NCBI GenBank assembly: GCA_034428395.1
Contig: DAOUHX010000395.1
Span: 1 to 64,000 of the forward strand
Reading direction: 5' to 3'
Length of the DNA: 64,000 bases
Source of the DNA: Bin5 sp034428395
GTDB taxonomy: Bacteria; Chloroflexota; Anaerolineae; Caldilineales; Caldilineaceae
Shown: positions 25,701-34,030 of the stretch, piece by piece
Layout of the letters: every line of letters begins with the position of its first letter
Position numbering within the stretch: position 1 is the stretch's first letter
Program-made: the position numbers and the translations under genes
Notes under the pieces: generated by a model
Told to the model about the DNA's origin: nothing
Databases searched by the model: none
Seen by the model: the letters and a program-made list of their open reading frames with translations, nothing else

Positions 25701-26552
25701 ATGAACAGAAGTCAGAGCTACGAGTTCGCGGCAAAGTCAGTTGAGGATGCCGTAGACGATGGCTTGCGACAACTTGGCCTCTCGCGTGAACAGATCGACG
25801 TCGAAGTAGTTGAAGAAGGGAGTCGAGGCATTCTCGGAATCGGCGCCACCGATGCTCTCGTCCGAATTACGCCCAGGAAGAAACCTGAAGGGGACGAAAT
25901 CCAAATTGGAGAAAGGTCCGCTGCGTCGGAATCGGTGGTTTCTGAACGCAAAGATGCATCTTATGACCTTGCCGACTACGATTCGGCTGTTGCTGAGACC
26001 GAAACTCAACTATCGGACGATGGGGGGGCTGAGCAGGAGCGGGCGGTCGAAGTTCAAGTTGAAGCCGGGGAACAGACTGATGGAGATGCCGAACTAGAGG
26101 ATCTTGCTTACGATCTGTTGAGCCAGATGTTGCGCAGACTGGACATAGAGGCCGAAATCGAACTTTCCTGGCTGGATGATGAGGAGGACGGCGAAAGCCC
26201 GCTGAATCTGAATGTTGTCGGTGAGGACTTGGGCATACTCATCGGTCGCAACGGAGAGACGCTCTCCAGCATTCAGTACCTGATTCGCCTCATGGTCAAT
26301 CAGGAGTTACATCGTTGGAAGAACATTGTCATTGATGTCGACGGCTATAAGCAGCGACGCGCGGAGCAGTTGAATCAGTTGGCGCACCGCCTGGCCGAGC
26401 AGGTGGTCAGTTCCGGTCGTCCTGCTTCGTTGGAGCCGATGCCGGCGAGCGAGCGTCGTCTCGTCCATATCGCGCTTCGTAACCACGAACACGTATATAC
26501 AGCAAGCATCGGAGAAGACAGTCGGCGTAAAGTGCAGATCCTACCCAAATAA
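25701..26552 (+). CDS. jag: Jag/KhpB RNA-binding protein
   Basis: A 283-residue RNA-binding protein that accompanies yidC in many bacteria; KhpB homologues affect sporulation or cell division. Domains in order: Jag-N (about 5-55, with GSRGILGIGATDALV), an acidic low-complexity linker, a KH domain (about 150-215, GxxxG loop in LIGRNGETL), and R3H (about 215-275, with MPASERRLVHIALR). ATG 25701 begins one base after the yidC stop, so they are tightly coupled. The longer frame upstream is an overlap with yidC. Confidence 0.95.
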   Translation: MNRSQSYEFAAKSVEDAVDDGLRQLGLSREQIDVEVVEEGSRGILGIGATDALVRITPRKKPEGDEIQIGERSAASESVVSERKDASYDLADYDSAVAETETQLSDDGGAEQERAVEVQVEAGEQTDGDAELEDLAYDLLSQMLRRLDIEAEIELSWLDDEEDGESPLNLNVVGEDLGILIGRNGETLSSIQYLIRLMVNQELHRWKNIVIDVDGYKQRRAEQLNQLAHRLAEQVVSSGRPASLEPMPASERRLVHIALRNHEHVYTASIGEDSRRKVQILPK

Positions 26553-26586
26553 GAGGCGGCAGCCCGAACCTTGCTTCGCATAGTCA

Positions 26587-27474
26587 ATGCCTTTCGATCT
26601 TCTTGCGATAGGGACCGTCACCCGGGACATTGAAACCGCCGATCCCACGAGTGTGAACTACGTCCTGGGCGGCACCGTCAGCTTCGCCGCGGTCACGGCG
26701 GCTCGATTGGGGTACAATCCGGCTATCCTCACCCGCGCCGGAGAAGACGTCGACCTGACGGTCCTGCATGAGATCGCTTCCGTTCATGTGCTTCCCGCCG
26801 AACGGACAACCACTTTCGCCAACTTGTATTCGCCAGAAGGACGCGTACAGTACTGTTACACCCCGTCGCCGCCAATCGCGGCGAGTGATATTCCTCCTCA
26901 ACTCAGGGCGCCGCATATCGCGCTGCTTGGTCCACTTGCGAATGAAGTACTGCCAGAGGTAGCCGCCGTTTTCACAGCCGATACGATTGTCGCTGCCGTG
27001 CCCCAAGGCTGGATGCGCGGCTGGGACGGCCAAGGCAGAGTGTTTCCGACCGCGTGGACCACGATGACGGATATCCTGCCCCATCTTGACGTGCTCATCT
27101 TGTCGATTGAGGACATCGACGGCGAGCTCCAGCTTATCTACGAGTTTCTGAAGTATACTTCGCTTGTTATACTCACCGAGTACCGAGACGGCAGCACTGT
27201 CTACCGACGAACCGGCAGCGAAGTCGAGACTGTCCCGGTCCCGCCTCGGCCGGCCGACGAACTGGATCCAACCGGCGCCGGCGACATCTTTGCTACTGCT
27301 TTTCTTCTGCGGCTTGCAGCAACAGGCGACCCACTTGACGCCGCCCGCTTTGCCAATGTGACCGCGTCGTTCGGCGTAGAGGAGCGAGGCGTCGCAGGCA
27401 TACCAGCACATGCTGAGGTGCTGTCATACATGGCGGATCACCCCTGGCAACAGTGCGGCCCTGCGGGGTCGTGA
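26587..27474 (+). CDS. PfkB/ribokinase family sugar kinase
   Basis: A 295-residue ribokinase-fold kinase. The sugar-site glycines are in VLGGTVSFAA near residue 29, and the anion-hole/catalytic signature DPTGAGDIFATAF, with the catalytic Asp, is near residue 230. The protein is short in the lid region, as in many uncharacterised archaeal- and Chloroflexi-type PfkB proteins. The phosphoryl acceptor (ribose, fructose, nucleoside or other) is unknown. It lies between jag and parA on the same strand. Confidence 0.86.
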   Translation: MPFDLLAIGTVTRDIETADPTSVNYVLGGTVSFAAVTAARLGYNPAILTRAGEDVDLTVLHEIASVHVLPAERTTTFANLYSPEGRVQYCYTPSPPIAASDIPPQLRAPHIALLGPLANEVLPEVAAVFTADTIVAAVPQGWMRGWDGQGRVFPTAWTTMTDILPHLDVLILSIEDIDGELQLIYEFLKYTSLVILTEYRDGSTVYRRTGSEVETVPVPPRPADELDPTGAGDIFATAFLLRLAATGDPLDAARFANVTASFGVEERGVAGIPAHAEVLSYMADHPWQQCGPAGS

Positions 27475-27605
27475 ACTCGAATGGAGTTTGTTCAGGAACA
27501 GGAGTGGGGGCACAAGTGGCATTCTCGTGTGGCCCGCGTTCTGACCGAGCCGCCAGCCGCTGGGATTTCAGGCAGCTGGTTCGGGCATTTGGGCATCCTT
27601 AAGGT

Positions 27606-28454
27606 ATGACCGCACATATCTTTGCAATTGCAAACCAAAAAGGGGGCGTAGGCAAGACGACAACTGCAGTCAACCTCTGCGCCTATCTTGCGAGAGCAGG
27701 CTGCCGGGTTCTCCTGGTCGACAGCGACCCGCAGGCAAACGCCACAACGAGCCTGGGCGTCAATCCAAGATCGCCCCGTTCAAGCCTCTACGAGACTCTG
27801 ATCGACCACACGCCTGTGCAGGACGCAATTACGCCTACCGTGCATGCTGGCCTTGAGCTCGTGCCGGCCAATCTTGATCTGGCCGGCGCGGAAGTCGAAA
27901 TGGCTGCCCGCATGGCTCGCGAACAGCTGCTGACAAAAGCGTTGCAACCCCTCCACCACGAATACGACTACATTGTCATAGATGACCCGCCCAGCCTGGG
28001 TCTGATCACGATAAACGGCCTGACTGCGGCCGATGGAATCGTCATTCCAGTTCAATGCGAATATCTGGCCCTGGAGGGACTGAGTCAGCTGCTTGAAACG
28101 ATTCACCAGGTCCGCACCGTTTTAAATTCCCGCTTGCGGGTGGCCGGCGTCCTGCTGACGATGGCAGATGCCCGCACCAACCTCAGCAATCAGGTCGTAG
28201 AGGACGTGCGGCTGCATTTCCCCCAAGAGACGTTTGAGACTTTGATCCCTCGTTCCGTGCGCCTTGGTGAAGCCCCGAGTCACGGTCAGACCATTCTGCA
28301 ATACGCACCCGAGAGCGCCGGCGCGTTGGCATACGAATCGCTGGCGGGCGAATTCATGCGCCGCTTTCCGCTGGAGAGAGGCACACTGGACAATCAGAAT
28401 TCTTCCGACGAAAAGAGTGTCGTGCTTTCCGACACTGGGGTGGAGGACAAATGA
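27606..28454 (+). CDS. parA: Chromosome partitioning ATPase ParA (Soj)
   Basis: Deviant Walker ATPase of chromosome segregation. The 282-residue protein has KGGVGKTTT at residues 13-21, the Walker A' DSDPQANATT, and the Walker B region YDYIVIDDPPSLG. It lacks a long N-terminal helix-turn-helix, so it is the chromosomal Soj type. The stop overlaps parB (ATGA). No parS site was recognised by eye. Confidence 0.95.
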   Translation: MTAHIFAIANQKGGVGKTTTAVNLCAYLARAGCRVLLVDSDPQANATTSLGVNPRSPRSSLYETLIDHTPVQDAITPTVHAGLELVPANLDLAGAEVEMAARMAREQLLTKALQPLHHEYDYIVIDDPPSLGLITINGLTAADGIVIPVQCEYLALEGLSQLLETIHQVRTVLNSRLRVAGVLLTMADARTNLSNQVVEDVRLHFPQETFETLIPRSVRLGEAPSHGQTILQYAPESAGALAYESLAGEFMRRFPLERGTLDNQNSSDEKSVVLSDTGVEDK

Positions 28455-29395
28455 GCCGGGATTCAGGTTCAGACAATCCGAGTCAACGCCGGCGCCAAGG
28501 GTTGGGACGAGGTTTGGGTGCATTGTTGAGTCGGACCACGCCCTATCCAGAAGAAGAGTTTGACGAAGCGCAATCCCGGTCTGAGGGAAGCGGAGTACTT
28601 GAGCTGCCTATCGGTTCGATTCAAGCGAATCCGCACCAGCCGCGGGCCCGCTTCGGACCGGGAAGTCTGACCGAGCTGGCGGCGTCAATTCGAGAGCACG
28701 GGATCATCCAGCCGTTGATCGTGACCGAGAGTCCCGACCAGCCGCAACGTTACTGGTTGATCACCGGCGAACGCAGGCTTAGGGCGGCGCACCAGGCCGG
28801 GATTTCGTCAGTACCTGTGATCGTGCGGGAAGCGACGTCCCAGCAACTGTTGGAGTTGGCGCTGGTGGAAAACCTTCAGAGGGCCGATCTGAGTCCACTG
28901 GAGGAAGCCGCTGCTTACGACGCACTCGTGAACGAATTTGGTTTGACTCAGGCCCAGGTTGCGGAACGCGTAGGGAAGAGTCGCTCTGCCGTGGCCAACG
29001 CTTTGCGTCTTCTGGGCCTCCCCGCCGCGGCAAAGACGGCTCTGAACGACGAGCTCATCAGTGCGGGACACGCGCGGGCCTTGCTCGGCTTGGCGGGTGA
29101 GGAAGATGTGCAGAGAGGGCTGGACCAGATCCTTGCACGTGAATTGAGTGTCCGTCAGACGGAGGAGTTGGTCCGCCGCTGGTTGGAGGAGCCGCCTGTT
29201 GCAGAGCCACCCGAGGCATATCCTCACATAGAGGCCCAACTACGTTTCTGGGAAAACCGCTTCCGCGACCGGCTGAGCACAAAAGTGAGCCTGGATAGAA
29301 AGGCAGATGGAAGCGGGCGCCTTGTCATTCACTTTTACAGCGACGCGGACCTGGAAGCGATTTACCGTGACATTGTGGGCAGCGAGGTGGAGTAG
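28451..29395 (+). CDS. parB: Chromosome partitioning protein ParB (Spo0J)
   Basis: CTP-dependent DNA clamp that loads at parS. The 314-residue protein has NPHQPRARF near 58, the CTP-binding GERRLRAAH near 105, and a helix-turn-helix around 155-185 (LTQAQVAERVGKSRSAVANALRLL). A C-terminal dimerisation part contains the residual R-W and FY-S-D motifs. It is coupled to parA and followed by the prenyl-synthase-like gene. Confidence 0.95.
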   Translation: MSRDSGSDNPSQRRRQGLGRGLGALLSRTTPYPEEEFDEAQSRSEGSGVLELPIGSIQANPHQPRARFGPGSLTELAASIREHGIIQPLIVTESPDQPQRYWLITGERRLRAAHQAGISSVPVIVREATSQQLLELALVENLQRADLSPLEEAAAYDALVNEFGLTQAQVAERVGKSRSAVANALRLLGLPAAAKTALNDELISAGHARALLGLAGEEDVQRGLDQILARELSVRQTEELVRRWLEEPPVAEPPEAYPHIEAQLRFWENRFRDRLSTKVSLDRKADGSGRLVIHFYSDADLEAIYRDIVGSEVE

Positions 29396-29503
29396 GGGCG
29401 AACGAAACAGTTAGCCAATGAGCAAGAACGCGCGAGGCTACCCCTTTAGAGCATTGAACGAACGGCATCAACCAGAATGTAAGTCCTGCAGGTCTATGCA
29501 GAG

Positions 29504-30205
29504 ATGGCCGACCAGCACAGCAAGCGTTTGAGTGAAGAACAGGAAGTGGTGGCCTCGTTGCTGGATGAGGCACTGGCCGACCTCCCGGAAGGGCTGTTGC
29601 AGTTCGTCCACGGCGAGCTGACCGGCGAACAGATACTGGCGGGGGTGGTCCTGGCTTCGGCTGCTCCTGAGCATGATTCGGCCGAGGCCCTCTCGCGCCG
29701 GGCCGCACTGGCCGCGGCGCTGGAGCTGCTGCAGATCGCGCTAAGAATCCATCGTCTGCTCTTGACTACGGAGCAGCCTGGAGCCATTGACAGCTTTCTG
29801 CTCGGCGGCACGATCCTGGCCGGGGACTACTGTTTCAGCCGGGCCGCGGTCCTGGCATCCCTGACAAATCAGCCCCGGGTTGTTGGCGTTTTTGCCGAGT
29901 TGCTTAAGGATGTCAGCCAAGCAAATCTACGACGTGTCATTGATGGAGAGTGCGTCGATTCGGAGGAACATCGGGCCGATGAGCGCGAGGCGCTATTTCA
30001 TAGCGGTGCTCTTGCCGGCGTACTTCTGGCTGGATTGGGAGAAAAGGAACAGGGAATCGTGGCGGGCTATGCCTCGCGCTTGAGTCGAAGGAAGCCCGGT
30101 GACGCTGTGCTAACTTCTGAGTCAGCCTCAGACGAAACCAAAGTTGGCGAACTGCCGCAATTCCAGCGAGACCACTGGCGCGCAGTCATCTCCGCAATTG
30201 GATGA
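29504..30205 (+). CDS. Degenerate, truncated trans-prenyl-diphosphate-synthase-like protein
   Basis: A 233-residue protein that, by motif order, resembles the middle of an all-alpha trans-isoprenyl diphosphate synthase. ALELLQIALRIHRLLL (73-87) corresponds to the helix carrying the first Asp-rich motif, but the DDxxD is absent and reads IHRLLLTT. Then come GGTILAGDYCFSRA (101-115), the conserved GDY(L/F)xARA helix, AELLKDVSQANLRRV, and EALFHSGALAGVLLAG, which matches the KTAALF helix. The second Asp-rich motif is missing because the protein ends before it. Catalysis is thus unlikely, and a subunit or scaffold role is possible. ATG 29504 or ATG 29496. It lies directly after parB. Confidence 0.6.
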   Translation: MADQHSKRLSEEQEVVASLLDEALADLPEGLLQFVHGELTGEQILAGVVLASAAPEHDSAEALSRRAALAAALELLQIALRIHRLLLTTEQPGAIDSFLLGGTILAGDYCFSRAAVLASLTNQPRVVGVFAELLKDVSQANLRRVIDGECVDSEEHRADEREALFHSGALAGVLLAGLGEKEQGIVAGYASRLSRRKPGDAVLTSESASDETKVGELPQFQRDHWRAVISAIG

Positions 30206-30241
30206 AGTTCAAGCGCAGCCGCCACTCCGAAGGGACCTATC

Positions 30242-31513
30242 GTGCAAGGGCGAGTTCTCCTTCTCACGACGCCCAATAGCTACCGAACGCAGGACTATTT
30301 CGACGCCGCGACGCGGCTCGGAATTGAAGCTGTCGTCGCCGTCGATACGCCCCAGACTCTTGCGAATGAATGGAATTTCCGCCTGGGCGTGGACTTCGGA
30401 AAGCCCGACGAGGCTGCCGAGCTACTCGTAAGCGCGCTTGCTGAATCTGAAGCCTGGGCGGACGCAGGCAGGCCGGTCGATGCAGTCCTTGCGCTGGATG
30501 ACAGCGGCGCAAGAGTGGCAGCATTGGTGGCCGAGCGGCTGGGGTTGCCCCACAACAGCCCTGCCGCGGCAGAGGCCGCGCGCAACAAGCATCGAATGCG
30601 AACCTTGCTGGCGGCCTGCGGGGCGCCTTCGCCTTCCTTTGCCGAGTTTCGCACAGATCAGAACCTGAAAGAGATTATCGCCCTGGCGGAGGCGCAGATT
30701 GGATATCCCTGCGTCATCAAGCCGGAGGAGTTGAATGGCAGCCGCGGGGTGATCCGGGCCGACCTTCGTTGCGAGTTTGCGGCAGCCGTAAGGCGTCTGA
30801 CCGCTCTCGTCGGCGAGGGCCAGCCCTTTTTGGTAGAGAGCTACATCCCGGGCATAGAAGTCGCGCTGGAGGGTCTACTAGATAGGGGCCGGCTGCATCT
30901 TCTTGCCCTATTTGACAAGCCGGACCCATTGGAAGGTCCCTTCTTTGAAGAGACGATCTACGTTACGCCCTCCCGTCTTCCCATCGAAGCGCAGGCGTCC
31001 ATACTTGAGGCGGCCGAGCTGGCGGCACGCGGATTGGGTTTGCAAACTGGCCCTATTCATGCCGAGCTGCGTTTGAACGAAGACGGGCCGTGGATTGTGG
31101 AGGTGGCAGGGCGCTCGATTGGCGGTCTCTGTTCACGAATTCTGCGATTCGGCATGGAAGTGGGAGGAGGATGTTCCCTGGAACAGCTGATTTTACGGCA
31201 GGCATGCGGGCTGCCCCTGGACGGCTTGCAGAGGGAGCAGCGGGCCGGCGGTGTGATGATGATTCCGATTCCGGAGGCAGGTCTCTTGCGGACAGTCTCG
31301 GGGCTAGAGGAGGCCGCAGCAGTGGCGGGCGTCGAGGATATAGAGATTACGGCGAAGTTGAACCAGTCTCTTATTCCGCTGCCCGAAGGCGACGCCTATT
31401 TGGGGTTCATTTTTGCAAGGGCAGCTACACCGGCGGACGTCGAGAAGGCACTCAGACAGGCGCACGCCTGCCTGCAGTTTGAAATTGTCCCGGAGTTTGC
31501 ACTGAAGGTGTAG
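30242..31513 (+). CDS. ATP-grasp domain protein (ligase/carboxylase-like)
   Basis: A 423-residue ATP-grasp enzyme. Visible: a Rossmann-like N-domain, the triphosphate-binding Lys in YPCVIKPEELNGSRGV (Lys 160), Glu in LVESYIPG (199) and the Mg-binding pair in PIHAELRLNEDGPWIVEVAGR (275, 287). A C-terminal part of about 100 residues follows. Family members form C-N bonds between a carboxylate and an amine via an acyl phosphate; relatives include amino-acid ligases. The start is GTG 30242, 36 bp behind the prenyl-synthase-like gene, probably the same transcript. The substrate is unknown. Confidence 0.85.
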   Translation: MQGRVLLLTTPNSYRTQDYFDAATRLGIEAVVAVDTPQTLANEWNFRLGVDFGKPDEAAELLVSALAESEAWADAGRPVDAVLALDDSGARVAALVAERLGLPHNSPAAAEAARNKHRMRTLLAACGAPSPSFAEFRTDQNLKEIIALAEAQIGYPCVIKPEELNGSRGVIRADLRCEFAAAVRRLTALVGEGQPFLVESYIPGIEVALEGLLDRGRLHLLALFDKPDPLEGPFFEETIYVTPSRLPIEAQASILEAAELAARGLGLQTGPIHAELRLNEDGPWIVEVAGRSIGGLCSRILRFGMEVGGGCSLEQLILRQACGLPLDGLQREQRAGGVMMIPIPEAGLLRTVSGLEEAAAVAGVEDIEITAKLNQSLIPLPEGDAYLGFIFARAATPADVEKALRQAHACLQFEIVPEFALKV

Positions 31514-31522
31514 TCGTATCCG

Positions 31523-31843
31523 CTATTTGCGGGGGGCTCCCTTTCCGGCGGGGACGCCCTTGCCCGCGCCGGGGGTCCCTTCCGGGGTCCAGCCCTCCGG
31601 CATCTGTGCGCCCACGCCGAAGAAAAACTCTTCCATCTGCTGCATCAGGAAGTCGCGCGCCTGCGGATCGCCAAGGCTGAGACCGTAGTGATTGATCAGC
31701 ACAACGGAATACTGAATCCACATATCCCATGCCGTCTGCGAGATGGTTTCGAAGATCCGCTGGCCCAATTCGCCGGCGTAGGGGGGAGTTTCCAGGCCCG
31801 GCAACTCCTGCCCGATTTTTGCGCAATTCACCATGTGAGGCAT
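31523..31843 (-). CDS. Fe(2+)-trafficking protein YggX-like
   Basis: A 106-residue protein matching the YggX family, which protects Fe-S proteins and moves Fe(II). Characteristic parts are MPHMVNCAKIGQELPGL with the functional Cys at residue 7, GELGQRIFETIS, a Trp-rich helix (AWDMWIQY), and DPQARDFLMQQMEEFFFG, ending in PEGWTPEG. A short basic Gly/Lys tail extends beyond the usual ~90 residues. ATG 31843 has GGAG 7 nt upstream; a perfect promoter precedes it. The tail reaches close to the ATP-grasp stop (convergent). Most known members are proteobacterial. Confidence 0.9.
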   Translation of the reverse strand: MPHMVNCAKIGQELPGLETPPYAGELGQRIFETISQTAWDMWIQYSVVLINHYGLSLGDPQARDFLMQQMEEFFFGVGAQMPEGWTPEGTPGAGKGVPAGKGAPRK

Positions 31844-31884
31844 AGGTCTGCTCCGGGGCCTAAGGGATTACTGTTCAGGGCCCC

Positions 31885-31914
31885 ATTATAGGGCCTGGTC
31901 TGCATCTCTGTCAA
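31885..31914 (-). promoter_or_regulatory. Consensus promoter of the yggX-like gene
   Basis: On the minus strand TTGACA (31914-31909) and TATAAT (31890-31885) with an 18-bp spacer, about 41 bp upstream of the ATG. The -10 box is bracketed by a short inverted repeat (GGCCC/GGGCC), possibly an operator. Confidence 0.75.
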
Positions 31915-31919
31915 CAGCC

Positions 31920-32918
31920 ATGCGCGTCCTGTTCCTGGGTATGTCCGCCCCTTTCAGTCTAATTGTGCTGGACCGGCTACTGTCCGCCGGCGTTGACATC
32001 GCCGCCGTCCTGCTTGCGGGGTCGCGCTTTCGGCCGTGGAGCCAGGCGAAGGGTCTCGCGTCGGCGCAGGCTGAACCAGGGGGCGCGCCGATAGAATTGC
32101 CGATTGTGAATCCCTATGTACCACCTGGCGTGCGGGACCAGACTTACGGCGGTAACGTCTCAGACAGCGCCGGCCCGACGAAGACAATGACCGGCGGGCA
32201 GTCGACGAGTGCTTTTCCGATGGAGAATCTGGCGCAGATCGAAGTTTTCGAGTGCGGTGACATTGGTCACCAAGAGGTTGTGGAGTTCATGGCCGATTTG
32301 GCCTTGGACATTGCCTGCGTGGCCTGCTGGCACCGCGTCATACCCTCAGGGGTGTTGGAAGTTCCGCGTCACGGTTTTCTGAACGTACACCCTTCTCTGT
32401 TGCCCGCCTATCGGGGGCCGCAGCCGCTATTCTGGCAATTTCGAGCAGGCGAGACCTGTACCGGGGTCACGGTGCACTGGATGGATTCCGGGTTGGATAC
32501 AGGCGACATCGCTGCTCAGGAGCTGGTGCATTTCGCCGACGGAATCCGATTGTCCGATGCCGAAGCGTTGTGCGCGTCGGCCGGCGGTCGTATTCTGGCA
32601 GAGGCGCTGGGGACGCTCGGACAGGGGCAGTTGGAGCGGCGGCCCCAGCAGTCCGGCAGCTATTTTCCAAACCCATCTGCCGTTGATTTCGCAGTGGATA
32701 TCGAGTGGCCCGTGCGGCGGGCTTACAACTTCGTCCGGGCGGTCGCAGAGTGGGGCTATCCCTTTCAGATCGTGGTTGACGGAGAGAGGCAATGGTTCGG
32801 GGATGCGATCGCCTGGCATGATTCCGAGGTTTCAGTTCCGAAAGTGGATGGCTGCGTTGGCGTCCACTTCCGGAATGGCGTATTGTGGGCTCAAGAATGT
32901 CCCGGCCCCACGAGATGA
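31920..32918 (+). CDS. Formyltransferase family protein (methionyl-tRNA formyltransferase-like)
   Basis: A 332-residue protein with the hydrolase/formyltransferase Rossmann core. The catalytic triad motif is recognisable: Asn-x-His in LNVHPSLLPAYRGPQP and the Asp in MDSGLDTGDI. The C-terminal domain resembles the Fmt/ArnA-type OB-like domain. Between residues about 38 and 105 it carries a low-complexity stretch not expected in Fmt. It is therefore a divergent paralogue or a sugar N-formyltransferase rather than the housekeeping Fmt. The start ATG 31920 is within the shared promoter space with the divergent yggX-like gene. Confidence 0.78.
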   Translation: MRVLFLGMSAPFSLIVLDRLLSAGVDIAAVLLAGSRFRPWSQAKGLASAQAEPGGAPIELPIVNPYVPPGVRDQTYGGNVSDSAGPTKTMTGGQSTSAFPMENLAQIEVFECGDIGHQEVVEFMADLALDIACVACWHRVIPSGVLEVPRHGFLNVHPSLLPAYRGPQPLFWQFRAGETCTGVTVHWMDSGLDTGDIAAQELVHFADGIRLSDAEALCASAGGRILAEALGTLGQGQLERRPQQSGSYFPNPSAVDFAVDIEWPVRRAYNFVRAVAEWGYPFQIVVDGERQWFGDAIAWHDSEVSVPKVDGCVGVHFRNGVLWAQECPGPTR

Positions 32919-33010
32919 TCGAGACGCCCTGATCGTTATGTGACTGTGGTTCAACGTGGACAGCCAGGCTTTCTGTCGGCGAAAGTCTATCGCGCTGGAG
33001 GAGCAAGCTG

Positions 33011-34030
33011 ATGTCAAGAATAGATGTTCCGCCCGGGATGAAGATAGCGGCGCAAGTATCGCCTGAAGCGGACGATGATGAACTGCAGTTTGTCAGACAG
33101 ATGGGCATCGATTGGGCCGTTTGCTGGACTGACGGGGCTCACGCAGGCTACGACTATTACGCGCGTACACGTGAGCGTTTCGAACAGGCGGGCATCCGAA
33201 TCTACGGTTTCGGCAACCGGGATGTCCACAATCAGGACGCCATCGTGCTGGGGCTGGACAACAGGGACGCCAAAATCGAAGAGTACCTGGAGCACCTTCG
33301 CTCGCTGGGCAAAGCGGGCATTCCGTATACTACCTACGCCCACATGGCGAACGGGATATGGAGCACAGAGCGGGAGGCGACTCGCGGCGGCGCGTCGGCG
33401 CGTGGTTTTGACTCGGCGAGGGCCGAAGCGGGTCACTGGGCCGGAAAGGAGTACTACCTGCCCCTCACGCACGACCGGGCCTATTCTCAGGACGAGATCT
33501 GGGAGAACTATCGCTATTTTGTCGCCCATGCCGCGCCGGTCGCCGAGGAAGCCGGGGTTCGAATCGGCATACACCCCGACGACCCGCCCCTACCAGTACT
33601 TGGCGGTGTGCCGCGGTGTATCTTCAGCAGCTTTGACGGCTACGAGGAGGCGATGCGGATCGCCGACAGTCCCAACGTGGGGCTCTGTTTCTGCATCGGT
33701 TGCTGGCTGGAGGGAGGCGATTTGATGGGGCAAGGCGTCGAAGAGTCGCTGCGCGCGTTCGGACAGCGCGACAAGCTCTTCAAGATTCATTTTCGCAACG
33801 TGGACCAGCCGCTGCCGCACTTCGTCGAAACGTTCGTCGATGACGGCTACTTTGACATGTACAAGGCAATGCGGGTGCTGGAAGAGACCGGCTTCGATGG
33901 CGTGCTGATCCCGGACCACATTCCTTTGATGGCGAACGACCCGCGGGTCGGTACGGCGTATACAATCGGCTATATGAAGGCGCTGCTGAAAAGGGCGCAG
34001 GAAGAAAGGAAAGCTCAGGTGCGACCATGA
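33011..34030 (+). CDS. UxuA-like mannonate dehydratase family protein
   Basis: A 339-residue TIM-barrel protein resembling D-mannonate dehydratase (UxuA), which converts mannonate to 2-keto-3-deoxygluconate. Supporting motifs are IGIHPDDPPLPVLGGVPRC, LCFCIGCWLEGGDLM, KIHFRNVDQPLPHFVETFVDDG and LIPDHIPLMANDP, which supply the metal-binding His and Cys. True UxuA has the same series with a slightly different N-terminus, so activity on a related hexonate is possible. ATG 33011 follows GGAGGAG. The stop overlaps the next dehydrogenase gene (ATGA), giving a two-gene sugar-acid unit. Confidence 0.84.
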   Translation: MSRIDVPPGMKIAAQVSPEADDDELQFVRQMGIDWAVCWTDGAHAGYDYYARTRERFEQAGIRIYGFGNRDVHNQDAIVLGLDNRDAKIEEYLEHLRSLGKAGIPYTTYAHMANGIWSTEREATRGGASARGFDSARAEAGHWAGKEYYLPLTHDRAYSQDEIWENYRYFVAHAAPVAEEAGVRIGIHPDDPPLPVLGGVPRCIFSSFDGYEEAMRIADSPNVGLCFCIGCWLEGGDLMGQGVEESLRAFGQRDKLFKIHFRNVDQPLPHFVETFVDDGYFDMYKAMRVLEETGFDGVLIPDHIPLMANDPRVGTAYTIGYMKALLKRAQEERKAQVRP

